Assembly (NCBI GenBank): GCA_023439125.1
Contig: JAEXOU010000015.1
Span: forward strand, 1-64,000
DNA from: Bacillota bacterium
Lineage (GTDB): Bacteria > Bacillota > Clostridia > Lachnospirales > Lachnospiraceae
Length of the DNA stretch: 64,000 nt
Direction of reading: 5' to 3'
Positions 1-7,871 of the stretch are shown here, piece after piece; within the stretch, counting starts at the first letter, position 1; every line of letters begins with the position of its first letter. The position numbers were made by a program, and so were the translations under genes. The notes beneath the pieces were generated by a model. That model was not told where the DNA came from. It did no database searches and was given only the letters and a program-made list of their open reading frames with translations.

Positions 1-105
1 TGGTATTTTTCGGAGTGCCTTACAAGTCCCCACACGCACTTTGTGGGGCTTGTGAGCGTAGCGCGCCGAAGAAAATATACCATCGCCCTTCATTCTTTAT
101 TCATA
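1..105. repeat. Family B intergenic repeat, copy B1 (left arm outside window)
   Basis: This copy shares the conserved family B core with 32339-32440, 37924-38033 and 40756-40863: a GCCTTACAAG half, a CACA/TGTG-closed loop, the complementary CTTGTGAGC half, and a trailing GCGC motif. The right arm of the outer stem (about 75-105) ends in ATACCATCGCCCTTCATT, which closely matches the right arm of B4. The complementary left arm should lie just before position 1. A 71-codon open frame across it is a by-product of the repeat. Confidence 0.75.
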
Positions 106-135
106 CTGCCCTTAGTGCGACAACCCCTTGTCATA

Positions 136-192
136 AAGAATGAGCTTAAGGTAGACTTTGGAGTGCCCCAAAAATACCTTAAGCTCATTCTT
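136..192. terminator. Perfect 18-bp stem, probable bidirectional terminator
   Basis: Positions 136-153 and 175-192 are perfectly complementary over 18 bp, with a 21-base loop. The loop contains GGAGTGCCCC, which resembles the GGAGTGCC at the entrance of the family B core just upstream. It lies 22 bases beyond the stop codon of the minus-strand DUF2085 gene, where a terminator is expected. No clear T-run follows, so a repeat-derived hairpin is the alternative. Confidence 0.5.
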
Positions 193-214
193 GTTCATTC
201 TTTTCCAAAAAGCT

Positions 215-595
215 CTAACAACAACCCTTTAACTTATGAATACAACCTTTTATTATAGCTAGTTGAATCGACATAATTCCAAATCCACCAGCGATTCCTG
301 ATATAAACCTTCTAAAGTTCGTCGACTTCACGATATCTGCTCGCTGAAGTGACCAATCTGCTAACATAATGGAACACCCTGTAATTGAAGTTTTTCTAAA
401 AAGTCCATGTTTTATAAAAACTGGTATTGCTATAAGATATCCCAATACTGCACCAGTACATCTAGCACAAACAGGGAATTGGTATCCTCGAACATAAAAG
501 CTTCGATCTGGCATCTGATGACAACCTGTTTTAGAACCTAATTTCATCCATCTCATCCACCGTCTATCACTCGCTTTTGTTACCGTCACCTTCAT
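215..595 (-). CDS. DUF2085 family membrane protein
   Basis: The 126-residue product carries the DUF2085 signature: C25-H26-Q27, then PDRSF, and a C43-x2-C46 pair in PVCARCTG, followed by hydrophobic stretches around residues 45-62 and 95-117. The Cys/His pattern suggests a metal site at a membrane surface, but the family has no established function. Length is close to the usual 110-150 residues, so it appears complete. The ATG at 595 is followed 21 bases upstream by the end of the small zinc-ribbon gene on the same strand, so the two may be cotranscribed. Family assignment is from motif recall. Confidence 0.75.
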   Translation of the reverse strand: MKVTVTKASDRRWMRWMKLGSKTGCHQMPDRSFYVRGYQFPVCARCTGAVLGYLIAIPVFIKHGLFRKTSITGCSIMLADWSLQRADIVKSTNFRRFISGIAGGFGIMSIQLAIIKGCIHKLKGCC

Positions 596-615
596 ATATT
601 CCTCCTAACCAATCT

Positions 616-828
616 CTAGGCTCTGAACTTTCTACCACAATTAGGACATACCCAATAACTCCTTCTTGAGGTATGCTGTTTTCCCATACCACATAGTCCA
701 CATAACCACCCAATGGGACCAACGATTAGATAACCACAACATCCCTTAAAAAAACCAAAGCCCTTTTGATGAGTTTCAGATTCTTCAATTAAGTAACATT
801 GATTCTCATTACATTTCGGACATCTCAT
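616..828 (-). CDS. Small zinc-ribbon protein with Gly/Cys-rich hydrophobic middle
   Basis: This 70-residue protein begins MRCPKC and has CxxC pairs at residues 3/6 and 61/64, which together form a plausible split zinc ribbon. Between them lies a hydrophobic Gly- and Cys-rich stretch (residues about 26-48, with C30, C31, C43 and C46) that could be a membrane segment or a second metal site. It sits directly upstream of the DUF2085 gene. I do not recognise a named family. The ATG is preceded by AGGAGTG, so the start is well supported. Confidence 0.7.
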   Translation of the reverse strand: MRCPKCNENQCYLIEESETHQKGFGFFKGCCGYLIVGPIGWLCGLCGMGKQHTSRRSYWVCPNCGRKFRA

Positions 829-940
829 CCTATCACTCCTCTCGTTTCTCTTCTGAGTTTAGCATAGCATTATTCTATTTTCAATCAATTGCATCATTTC
901 TAATGCTCCCTTATGAATTCTCTAATCTTTTTCTCATTTC

Positions 941-1570
941 TTATCTATTCTCATTGGCATCTCGTGCACTGAATACACAACCACAATAATTTTGACGATA
1001 TAGATGATACTCATTGGAGAGTTCAATGGAACGTTTATATCCCTCTCTCTTCTTAAAATCCGACATTAAATACTTTACTCCATACTTTTTGCCCAATGCT
1101 TCCCCTATTTCGTTCAATTTTACTGCTTTCTTAAGAGGGCTAATTGTCAGTGATGTTGTAAAGTAATCAAATCCCATTTCCTTTGCAACCTTAGCAGCTT
1201 CATTTAAGCGTAGAGAATAGCAGCGAAAACAACGCTCCTCACCTTCTTTTGCATTTTCATATCCCTTTGCGATCTCATAAAATTCTTCTGGTATATATCT
1301 ACCTGCCAAAAATTGAATCGGATATTTCGCTGGTAACTCATCTATCAAACGCTTTTGCTCAGAAACTCGCATGTCATATTCTTCTGGTGGGTATATATTA
1401 GGATTATAATACAGTACTGTAATATGAAAATACTGTGATAAATATTCTAAGACATAGGAACTACAAGGTGCACAACAACTATGGATTAACAGAGTTGGAA
1501 CAATTTGATCTTCTTGCAGCTTTTTAATTTTCTTATCTAATTCTTTTTGGTAATTTACATTTTGATTCAT
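941..1570 (-). CDS. queH: Epoxyqueuosine reductase QueH
   Basis: QueH (former DUF208) catalyses the last step of queuosine synthesis, reducing epoxyqueuosine to queuosine in tRNA, and replaces cobalamin-dependent QueG in many anaerobes. The 209-residue protein has the expected Cys set: H30-S-C32-C33-A-P-C36, C114-x2-C117 (ERCFRCY) and C196-G-C198 (NYCGCVFS). These bind the Fe-S cluster and the adjacent iron in the characterised family. The conserved segment around residues 138-150 (TTSLTISPLKK) is also present. It appears to be a single-gene unit; no other queuosine genes are in the window. Confidence 0.93.
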   Translation of the reverse strand: MNQNVNYQKELDKKIKKLQEDQIVPTLLIHSCCAPCSSYVLEYLSQYFHITVLYYNPNIYPPEEYDMRVSEQKRLIDELPAKYPIQFLAGRYIPEEFYEIAKGYENAKEGEERCFRCYSLRLNEAAKVAKEMGFDYFTTSLTISPLKKAVKLNEIGEALGKKYGVKYLMSDFKKREGYKRSIELSNEYHLYRQNYCGCVFSARDANENR

Positions 1571-1651
1571 ATTATATTCTTTCTAAAATTGTATATTTGC
1601 TTTATTTGTCCACATTATAAACCATCCCATAGTAGCTGTCAAAATATATTT

Positions 1652-1883
1652 CGGTACTTAGGGTCTGTGTTCTAGGCCATTCGTCATTTTGCACTTCTAC
1701 AAACTTGCTAATAATGGGATGACAAACATAATTCAGGAGCATACTGTTATGAAGTCGTCGGTACTTAGGGCCTGTACTTTAGGCCCTTACGTACCGTTAC
1801 GAACTTCATTCAAGCGAAAGCGTGTTGCGCATGAATTATGTTTGTCATCCCATATTCACAACATTTCTTTGTGCAAAATGACG
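1652..1883. repeat. Family A palindromic repeat, copy A1
   Basis: This is a long palindrome shared with 15520-15784 and 37667-37905. Outer arms are CGTCATTTTGCAC (1682-1694) and GTGCAAAATGACG (1871-1883). A perfect 22-bp inner pair is at 1714-1735 and 1832-1853. The centre holds GGTAC-TTAGGGCCT and AGGCCC-TTACGTACC arms flanked by GAAGT/ACTTC. Copy A1 uniquely carries a partial second copy of the central hairpin at 1652-1678. A 67-codon open frame inside it is not a gene. This repeat fills most of the 374-base gap between queH and the response regulator. Confidence 0.9.
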
Positions 1884-1902
1884 TCAAATTAAAACAAAAG
1901 AA

Positions 1903-1932
1903 GCTGTTGCAAAATTATGATTTTGTAACAGC
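1903..1932 (-). terminator. Rho-independent terminator of the response regulator gene
   Basis: GCTGTTGCAAAAT and ATTTTGTAACAGC pair around a TATG loop with one mismatch. Read on the minus strand it follows the response regulator stop codon at 1945 by about 12 bases and is followed by the T-rich run TTCTTTTGTTTT. The same GGGGCTGTT stem sequence is used in the terminator at 19243-19273. Confidence 0.8.
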
Positions 1933-1944
1933 CCCGGTTTACTA

Positions 1945-2340
1945 TTAAGAAATTAACTCTAATTTTTTTAATACGTTTTCAAATTTCTGCTGATCAATTG
2001 GCTTTCCAGCATATGCAACACATCCTAAGTCAAAAGCCTTAGTTACATTTCTACCCTCACTCAATGCAGTAGTCATAATAATTTTAGCGCGTTTTTCTTC
2101 CGGAAGCTGCTTTTCTTCTTCCAGTTCACGAATGGATTTCAAAGCAGCGTAACCATCCTTCATCGGCATCATAATATCTAAGCATACCAAATCATATGGC
2201 TCGTTTGATTCAAAAGCCATAGTAAATGCATCAATAGCTTCCATTCCATCTACTGTTACATCAACTTCGCCATATTTCGACAAAAAACGCATCATAAATT
2301 TTCTACTTGCAAAATCATCTTCTGCTATTAATATCTTCAC
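1945..2340 (-). CDS. Single-domain response regulator (CheY-like)
   Basis: The 131 residues form one receiver domain with no output domain. The acidic pair is E7-D8-D9, the phosphoacceptor is D55 (LVCLDIMMP), the switch Thr is T90/T91 (IIMTTA) and the conserved Lys is K113 (AGKPID). It would act through protein-protein contacts, as CheY or Spo0F do. No histidine kinase or chemotaxis core gene is adjacent, so its partner is unknown; the two chemoreceptor genes in the window (30.1 and 40.9 kb) are candidates only by proximity. Confidence 0.88.
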   Translation of the reverse strand: MKILIAEDDFASRKFMMRFLSKYGEVDVTVDGMEAIDAFTMAFESNEPYDLVCLDIMMPMKDGYAALKSIRELEEEKQLPEEKRAKIIMTTALSEGRNVTKAFDLGCVAYAGKPIDQQKFENVLKKLELIS

Positions 2341-2445
2341 GAATATCCTCTCCTAAAGTAAATTTCAGCTTAAACCCATTATACAACATTACTTGAGAAT
2401 AATCTACTATTTTTTTCCTTATTTTAACAAAAATTATAGATTTCC

Positions 2446-3513
2446 CTATGCGAACTTACGCTTGCAGTAATCAGTTACAAAGTTCATAAAGGCTTCCATC
2501 TCTTGATCTGTACCAATTGATACTCTTAAATACTCTGAAATCCTTGGTTTATTCCAATGACGGACATAGATATGATTTTCCCGTAAGCTTAAAAATAAAT
2601 CATTGATATCAAGTTTTGGATGTGTTATAAATAAAAAATTAGTTTGAGAATCAGGTAATATAAATCCTAATTCTCTTAATTTTGATTTTACATTCTCTCG
2701 TGTTGAAATAATCTTTTCAATTATCTGATTAAAGTAATTAACGTCTTTTACTGCTTCCACACCAAGCATAATCGAAGGTCGATTCATAGTATAAGAATTA
2801 TACGAATTTTTTACATCATTCAATGCGCGTATTAAAACTGGGTTTGCCATAGCATAACCGATGCGCATACCTGCCATAGAACGGGCCTTGGAAAACGTCT
2901 GAACTACCACAAGATTATCATATTGATTAATCAGTGATACCACGGACTGTCCTCCGAAATCCACATATGCTTCATCTACAATAACGATTACATCTGGATT
3001 TGCCTTAACAATTTCCTCAATTACGCAAGCTTCTAGGCCAATTGAAGTTGGTGCATTGGGGTTTGCTAGAACAATTCCACCATTCGAAACCATATAATCT
3101 TCTTTCACTATACAAAAGTTTTCGTCTAGCTTTGGCTGGCGATATGGAATCCGATATAAATTAGCCCAAACATCATAAAAAGAATATGTAATATCAGGAA
3201 ATAAAATCGGTTGTTCAGAATTAAAAAAAGTCAAAAAAGACATTGCTAATACGTCATCCGAACCAACACCAATAAAGATTTGGTTTTCATCGAGGTGATA
3301 GAACTTCGCTAATGCTTTTACCAATGGTGTCGCGTTCGTGTCTGGATATAAACGAAAACGTTCGGTTTGCTCCATCTTCATTACTACCTCAACCTTTGGT
3401 GCCGGTGGATAAGGATTCTCATTCGTATTTAGTTTGATCATATCAGGAAAATCTGGTTGTTCTCCTGCTACATATGGATCAATCTTTCTTATATTTTGCT
3501 CCCACGCTTTCAT
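2446..3513 (-). CDS. hisC: Histidinol-phosphate aminotransferase
   Basis: HisC converts imidazole-acetol phosphate and glutamate to histidinol phosphate and 2-oxoglutarate. The 355-residue fold-type I PLP enzyme begins MKAWEQNIRKIDPYVAGEQP. It has NTNENPYPP near residue 30, NPNAPTS as the substrate/PLP loop, DEAYVDF, and the Schiff-base lysine in TFSKARSMAGMRIGYA (K209). I chose the ATG at 3513 because GGGGGG stands 7 bases upstream; a GTG at 3528 would abut the preceding stop codon. It is the last gene of the liv-aminotransferase run. No other his genes are present, so aromatic amino acid transamination is an alternative role. Confidence 0.88.
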   Translation of the reverse strand: MKAWEQNIRKIDPYVAGEQPDFPDMIKLNTNENPYPPAPKVEVVMKMEQTERFRLYPDTNATPLVKALAKFYHLDENQIFIGVGSDDVLAMSFLTFFNSEQPILFPDITYSFYDVWANLYRIPYRQPKLDENFCIVKEDYMVSNGGIVLANPNAPTSIGLEACVIEEIVKANPDVIVIVDEAYVDFGGQSVVSLINQYDNLVVVQTFSKARSMAGMRIGYAMANPVLIRALNDVKNSYNSYTMNRPSIMLGVEAVKDVNYFNQIIEKIISTRENVKSKLRELGFILPDSQTNFLFITHPKLDINDLFLSLRENHIYVRHWNKPRISEYLRVSIGTDQEMEAFMNFVTDYCKRKFA

Positions 3514-3528
3514 TAATACGCCCCCCAC

Positions 3529-4716
3529 TTATCTTAAATATTCCTTTGCTAGTGCATGAAAATGAGGTAATGAGCGTTCAATCATAGCGTAGTCAACGCA
3601 GTAAGCAATTCTACAATATCCAGGACATCCAAAAGAGGAGCCAGGAACGATTAAAATATTATGCTCCTTTGCTTTTGCCGCAAATGCTTTATCATCCTCT
3701 TCAAGTGCTTTTACAAACAGATAAAATGCACCTTGAGGCTTAATACACTCGTAACCATATTCTAATAAGCTGTTATACAATAGTTCACGGTTACGATTAT
3801 ATACCTCAACATCGACTGCTGCATCAATACATTTAGCTACTGCTCGTTGAATAAGAGATGGTGCATTTACGAAGCCTAGAATTCTATTCGCCACGTTAGC
3901 TGCTGCCTTAACTTCTTCGGAATCATCTAATTCATCAGGTATAACAAGATAACCGATACGCTCTCCAGGTAAAGATAGAGATTTACTATAAGAATAGCCA
4001 ACGATTGTATTATTGTAATACTTCGTCAAATATGGAACTTCAACTCCATCATAAGCTAGCTCACGATAAGGTTCATCCGAAATCAAATAGATCGAAGTTT
4101 GAAACTCTTTTTGTTTTTTCTCTAGGATCGCAGCTAATTCCTTAATCGTTTCTTCCGAATAAACTACACCTGTTGGATTGTTTGGGGTATTCACAATAAC
4201 AGCTTTTGTATTAGCAGTAATCTTCTCTTCAAATTCCTTTAAGTTTGGCTGGAAAGTTTCTGTATTAGGTGTGATAGCAACAAGAACTCCATCAAAGTTG
4301 CTAACATAATTACGATATTCTCCAAAAAATGGTGCAAATGCAATTACTTCCTCCGAAGGATTTAAGATCGTTTTTAAAATGACATTAAGTCCGCCAGCAG
4401 CTCCAACTGTCATAACAATATTAGAACTATGAAAGTTAGTGTTAAACTTTTTATTAATGGATTGAGCAACGATCTCACGTACATCTTCGAATCCAGAATT
4501 GTTAGGATATCCATGTACAAGTCCCTGACTTTCACTATTCAATACATCAATAATCGCTTCCTTAACTGCAACTGGTGGTTCAACACTAGGATTGCCAAGA
4601 CTAAAATCATACACATTCTCAGCCCCATAGATTGCCATCATTTTCTTTCCTTCTTCGAACATAGCACGAATCACCGAGCTGTTCTTAACAAGTGCCTCCA
4701 TCTTTTTCGATATCAT
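3529..4716 (-). CDS. Pyridoxal phosphate-dependent aminotransferase (class I/II)
   Basis: The 395-residue fold-type I aminotransferase resembles clostridial aspartate or aromatic aminotransferases. Visible motifs are FSLGNPSVEPP (residues about 38-48), NTPNNPTG (176-183), SDEPYREL (213-220) and the PLP lysine K245 in YSYSKSLSLPGERIGY. A late arginine in CRIAYC (about residue 369) is the likely carboxylate ligand. It starts 17 bases after the cytidylate-kinase-like gene and runs straight into hisC, so it is probably cotranscribed with both and with livJHMGF upstream. Substrate is not determinable from sequence; transamination of imported branched-chain or related amino acids is an inference from context. 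Confidence 0.85.
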   Translation of the reverse strand: MISKKMEALVKNSSVIRAMFEEGKKMMAIYGAENVYDFSLGNPSVEPPVAVKEAIIDVLNSESQGLVHGYPNNSGFEDVREIVAQSINKKFNTNFHSSNIVMTVGAAGGLNVILKTILNPSEEVIAFAPFFGEYRNYVSNFDGVLVAITPNTETFQPNLKEFEEKITANTKAVIVNTPNNPTGVVYSEETIKELAAILEKKQKEFQTSIYLISDEPYRELAYDGVEVPYLTKYYNNTIVGYSYSKSLSLPGERIGYLVIPDELDDSEEVKAAANVANRILGFVNAPSLIQRAVAKCIDAAVDVEVYNRNRELLYNSLLEYGYECIKPQGAFYLFVKALEEDDKAFAAKAKEHNILIVPGSSFGCPGYCRIAYCVDYAMIERSLPHFHALAKEYLR

Positions 4717-4733
4717 AATTGATTCCTACCTCT

Positions 4734-5375
4734 CTATGTATTCGGTGTTGCAATAATATTCTCATGTATTTTCATATAGTCAATGACTACTTCCACACAT
4801 TTTTCAAAACCTAATTTAGAAGAATTTAAACATAAGTCATAATTGGCTGCATTCTCCCATGCTCGACCTGTATAGTATTTATAATAATCTGCACGATGCT
4901 TATCAATTGATGTGATTTTTTTTGCTGCTTCCTCTTTGGTTAAATCAGATAATCCCATCACTGTATTGATACAGTCCTCAAATGGCGCATGAACAAAAAT
5001 TCGAATCACATTACTATAATCCTTTAATACGTAGTCTGCACAACGGCCAACGATTACGCAAGACTCCTCACTTGCTATTTCCCTGATTACTTTCGCCTGG
5101 TAATTAAAAAGATTATCATTGGAGACAAAATCATCAGAATCTGGTGGAATTAGTTCTCCATGGTAAGCTTTCTTAGCCGCACGAAATAGCAAACTCTTTT
5201 TTAATGTTTCATCAGCCTTTACGAATAGTTCTTCATTTATCCCGCTTTGATCGGATGCTAACCGCATTAGTTCTCGATCATAAAAATGAATATTTAATCT
5301 TTCTGCCAACATTTTCCCGATTGTACGGCCACCACTGCCGTAACCTCTTGCAATCGTGATTACACAGTTCTCCAT
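4734..5375 (-). CDS. Cytidylate kinase-like family protein
   Basis: The protein has 213 residues with an N-terminal P-loop (ARGYGSGGRTIGKMLAERL, residues 9-27) followed by FYDRELM, typical of the cytidylate-kinase-like family that is distinct from the housekeeping Cmk. A second conserved segment is VIVGRCADYVL (residues about 106-116) with the lid-type Arg-rich helix around residues 147-163 (KHRADYYKYYTGRAW). In vivo substrate is unknown. It lies 11 bases after livF and 17 before the aminotransferase, inside the same transcription unit, an odd place for a nucleotide kinase. Confidence 0.8.
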   Translation of the reverse strand: MENCVITIARGYGSGGRTIGKMLAERLNIHFYDRELMRLASDQSGINEELFVKADETLKKSLLFRAAKKAYHGELIPPDSDDFVSNDNLFNYQAKVIREIASEESCVIVGRCADYVLKDYSNVIRIFVHAPFEDCINTVMGLSDLTKEEAAKKITSIDKHRADYYKYYTGRAWENAANYDLCLNSSKLGFEKCVEVVIDYMKIHENIIATPNT

Positions 5376-5386
5376 TGTTACACCTC

Positions 5387-6097
5387 CTATTCGCCTAGGT
5401 AAGCTTTCTTTACAGAATCATTGTTTAACATCTCTTGTGCCTTACCAGATAATACAATCTTACCAGTCTCTAATACATATGCTCGATTGGCAATGGATAA
5501 CGCTTTCTTTGCATTCTGCTCTACTAATAAAACCGTAGTTCCACTTTTACTTATTTCTTCAATAATACTAAAGATTTCAGATACAAATAGTGGTGATAAA
5601 CCCATTGATGGTTCGTCTAACAACATAATCTTTGGTTTCGACATAAGTGCACGCCCCATTGCTAGCATCTGTTGCTCACCACCAGAAAGTGTTCCTGCGA
5701 TTTGCTTTTTACGTTCTTCTAGACGTGGAAAACGACTGTAAACAATCTTTAAGGTTTTTTCAATATCAGCAGTATCTTTTCTATGATAGGCACCCATTTG
5801 CAAATTCTCAAATACCGTTAGTTCCGAAAAGATTCTTCGTCCTTCTGGAACATGTGCCATACCGAAAGAAACTATCTGATGAGCTGGTGTCTTTACTAGA
5901 TTATGACCTTCATAATTAATAGCTCCACTTTTTGGAGTTACTAACCCTGTAATCGTCTGCAAGATTGTTGTTTTACCGGCACCATTTGCACCTATCAGCG
6001 CAATAACTTCACCTTCATTTACTTCAAAGGAAATCCCTTTAATTGCATGAATCATACCATAATAAACATTCAAATCCTTTATTGTTAACATTGCCAT
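5387..6097 (-). CDS. livF: Branched-chain amino acid ABC transporter ATPase LivF
   Basis: This is one of two ATPases of a LIV-type high-affinity importer for branched-chain amino acids. The 236 residues have Walker A GANGAGKTT (residues about 36-44), the Q-loop, the ABC signature LSGGEQQMLAMGRAL, Walker B IMLLDEP and the H-loop region (here TVLLVEQNA, with the usual Q in place of H in LivF). LivF/LivG are told apart by length and by LVEQN, which is typical of LivF. It follows livG by 26 bases in the operon and acts at the cytoplasmic membrane face. Confidence 0.93.
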   Translation of the reverse strand: MAMLTIKDLNVYYGMIHAIKGISFEVNEGEVIALIGANGAGKTTILQTITGLVTPKSGAINYEGHNLVKTPAHQIVSFGMAHVPEGRRIFSELTVFENLQMGAYHRKDTADIEKTLKIVYSRFPRLEERKKQIAGTLSGGEQQMLAMGRALMSKPKIMLLDEPSMGLSPLFVSEIFSIIEEISKSGTTVLLVEQNAKKALSIANRAYVLETGKIVLSGKAQEMLNNDSVKKAYLGE

Positions 6098-6123
6098 AAT
6101 ATCGCTATGTACCTCTCTTTCTC

Positions 6124-6882
6124 TTATGCTCCAAGGTAAGCACTAATTACCTTAGGGTCATTTAAAACTTCAGAAGGTGTACCATGTGCTAACTCAGTAC
6201 CAAAGTTTAATACAAGAATCTGCTCGCAGATACCTGCAACCAACTTCATATCATGTTCAATTAACAATATGGTAATATCATACTTGTCACGCACCAAACG
6301 AATAGTTTCCATAAGTTCTACTGTCTCATTTGGATTCATACCTGCTGCAGGTTCATCTAATAGTAATAGTTTTGGGTTCGTTGCAAGTGCTCTTGCAATC
6401 TCTAACTTTCTCTGTTTTCCATAAGGTAAATTACAAGCTAATTCAGAATGTGCGGAATCTAAACCAAATACTTTCAAAATCTCCATAGCCCTTTCATCCA
6501 TGTCAGCTTCTAATCTAAAATATCTTGGTAATTTTAAAGTAGAGGTAAATAAAGAATATTTTACCTGATTATGTAATGCAACTTTAACATTGTCAAGTAC
6601 ACTCATCTTCTTAAACAGTCTTATATTTTGGAAAGTACGCGCAATTCCCTCTTTATTAATCTTATCTGGTTTCTTACCAACCAGCTTTACTCCATCTAAG
6701 ACAATGGAACCATCCGTTGGTTGATATACCCCTGTCAACAAATTGAATATTGTTGTTTTTCCTGCTCCATTTGGTCCAATTAAACCATACAACTGTCCCT
6801 TCTCGATTGAGAAGTTTACGGAATCTACTGCACGAAGTCCACCAAAGGAGATACCAAGATTTTTAACTTCCAACAATGCCAT
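6124..6882 (-). CDS. livG: Branched-chain amino acid ABC transporter ATPase LivG
   Basis: The 252 residues carry Walker A GPNGAGKTT, the LivG-specific insert after the Q-loop GIARTFQNIRLFKKMSVLDN, the signature LPYGKQRKLEIARAL, Walker B LLLLDEPAAGMNP and the H-loop ILLIEHDMKLV. The long insert around residues 95-145 and the EHDM motif separate LivG from LivF. The ATG lies 2 bases beyond the livM stop, with AGGAGA 10 bases upstream, so translation is probably coupled to livM. Confidence 0.93.
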   Translation of the reverse strand: MALLEVKNLGISFGGLRAVDSVNFSIEKGQLYGLIGPNGAGKTTIFNLLTGVYQPTDGSIVLDGVKLVGKKPDKINKEGIARTFQNIRLFKKMSVLDNVKVALHNQVKYSLFTSTLKLPRYFRLEADMDERAMEILKVFGLDSAHSELACNLPYGKQRKLEIARALATNPKLLLLDEPAAGMNPNETVELMETIRLVRDKYDITILLIEHDMKLVAGICEQILVLNFGTELAHGTPSEVLNDPKVISAYLGA

Positions 6883-6884
6883 CT

Positions 6885-7862
6885 TTATAGTTCTCCTTTC
6901 TTTTTTTCTTTTATAGGTAGATATCTCATAACAATTTCACGCAAACCACCCACATTAAATATCATAATGAGTATCAATAAGAATGCATATCCTGCCATTC
7001 GAAATTCACCAGCTTCAGATAATAACTGAGGAAGAAAAGTCAGAATTATTGCTGCAATTACAGATCCTTTGATATTACCCATACCACCAAGTACTACGTA
7101 TACAAGAATATCAATGGATTTATTATAATCAAACTGGTCTGGTCGGATGATCGTACGATCATGTGCATATAGTACACCAGCGATACCTGCAAAAAAAGCA
7201 GATATTGTAAATGCAATTATTTTATACTTTGTTAAAGATACTCCGATAGCTTGTGCCGCTATATCGTTGTCACGAATAGCAAAGATGGCGCGTCCTAATC
7301 TAGATTTTCTTAGGTTCATAGCAAATAATATCGTAATAATGACAAGAACATAGACTAAGGAATAGTTAGCATATGACGGTATCTTTGAGATACCTCTTGG
7401 TCCACCAGTTACATCAAGAGTATTAATGACAGAACGTACAATTTCACCAAATGCCAAAGTAGCAATCGCAAGATAATCGCCACGTAAACGAAGTACTGGA
7501 ACTCCAATTAGAATACCAGCTATAACTGCTAAAATACCACCAACAAGTAATGCAAGTAACATTGCAGGTATCTCTGGTAGACTAACCAAATTCGTAGTAA
7601 TCAAGGCTCCGCTGTATGCTCCTACCGCAAAAAATGCTGCGTGCCCCAAAGATAGCTCTCCAAGAAATCCTGTTGTGATATTTAAAGAAACTGCGAGGAT
7701 AATATTAATTCCTGCTGGAATAAACAAAGATGTGTATTTTCTTCCAAATACTCGATTATCAATTAGAATAGAAAAAACTATGTAACAAAGGATAATAGCA
7801 AGTGTAAAGCAAAGTGGCTTAAACCATGTTTTTTTAGTTGATGTTTTCTTTAGATTTATCAT
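6885..7862 (-). CDS. livM: Branched-chain amino acid ABC transporter permease LivM
   Basis: The 325-residue polytopic membrane protein has about nine hydrophobic segments and the LivM signatures LGELSLGHAAFFAVGAY (residues about 65-82) and the LRGDYLAIATLAFGEIVR cytoplasmic coupling region. GGMGNIKGSVIAA near residue 260 is also typical. I place the start at the ATG at 7862 because AGGTG is 6 bases upstream; a GTG at 7871 directly abutting the livH stop is possible and would add three residues. It pairs with LivH to form the transmembrane pore. Confidence 0.92.
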   Translation of the reverse strand: MINLKKTSTKKTWFKPLCFTLAIILCYIVFSILIDNRVFGRKYTSLFIPAGINIILAVSLNITTGFLGELSLGHAAFFAVGAYSGALITTNLVSLPEIPAMLLALLVGGILAVIAGILIGVPVLRLRGDYLAIATLAFGEIVRSVINTLDVTGGPRGISKIPSYANYSLVYVLVIITILFAMNLRKSRLGRAIFAIRDNDIAAQAIGVSLTKYKIIAFTISAFFAGIAGVLYAHDRTIIRPDQFDYNKSIDILVYVVLGGMGNIKGSVIAAIILTFLPQLLSEAGEFRMAGYAFLLILIMIFNVGGLREIVMRYLPIKEKKKGEL

Positions 7863-7871
7863 ACCATGCAC

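Noticed and set aside
43..258. 71-codon open frame at the left edge
   Set aside because: It lies on repeat B1 and the adjacent hairpin, and the reading frame follows from the repeat sequence; no ribosome binding site or protein-like pattern.
1652..1883. Insertion sequence
   Set aside because: No transposase or remnant is inside or beside the A copies. A MITE without its own enzyme remains possible and is reported as a finding.
1689..1892. 67-codon open frame upstream of the response regulator
   Set aside because: It is wholly inside family A copy A1. A2 and A3 do not preserve the frame, so it is not a gene.
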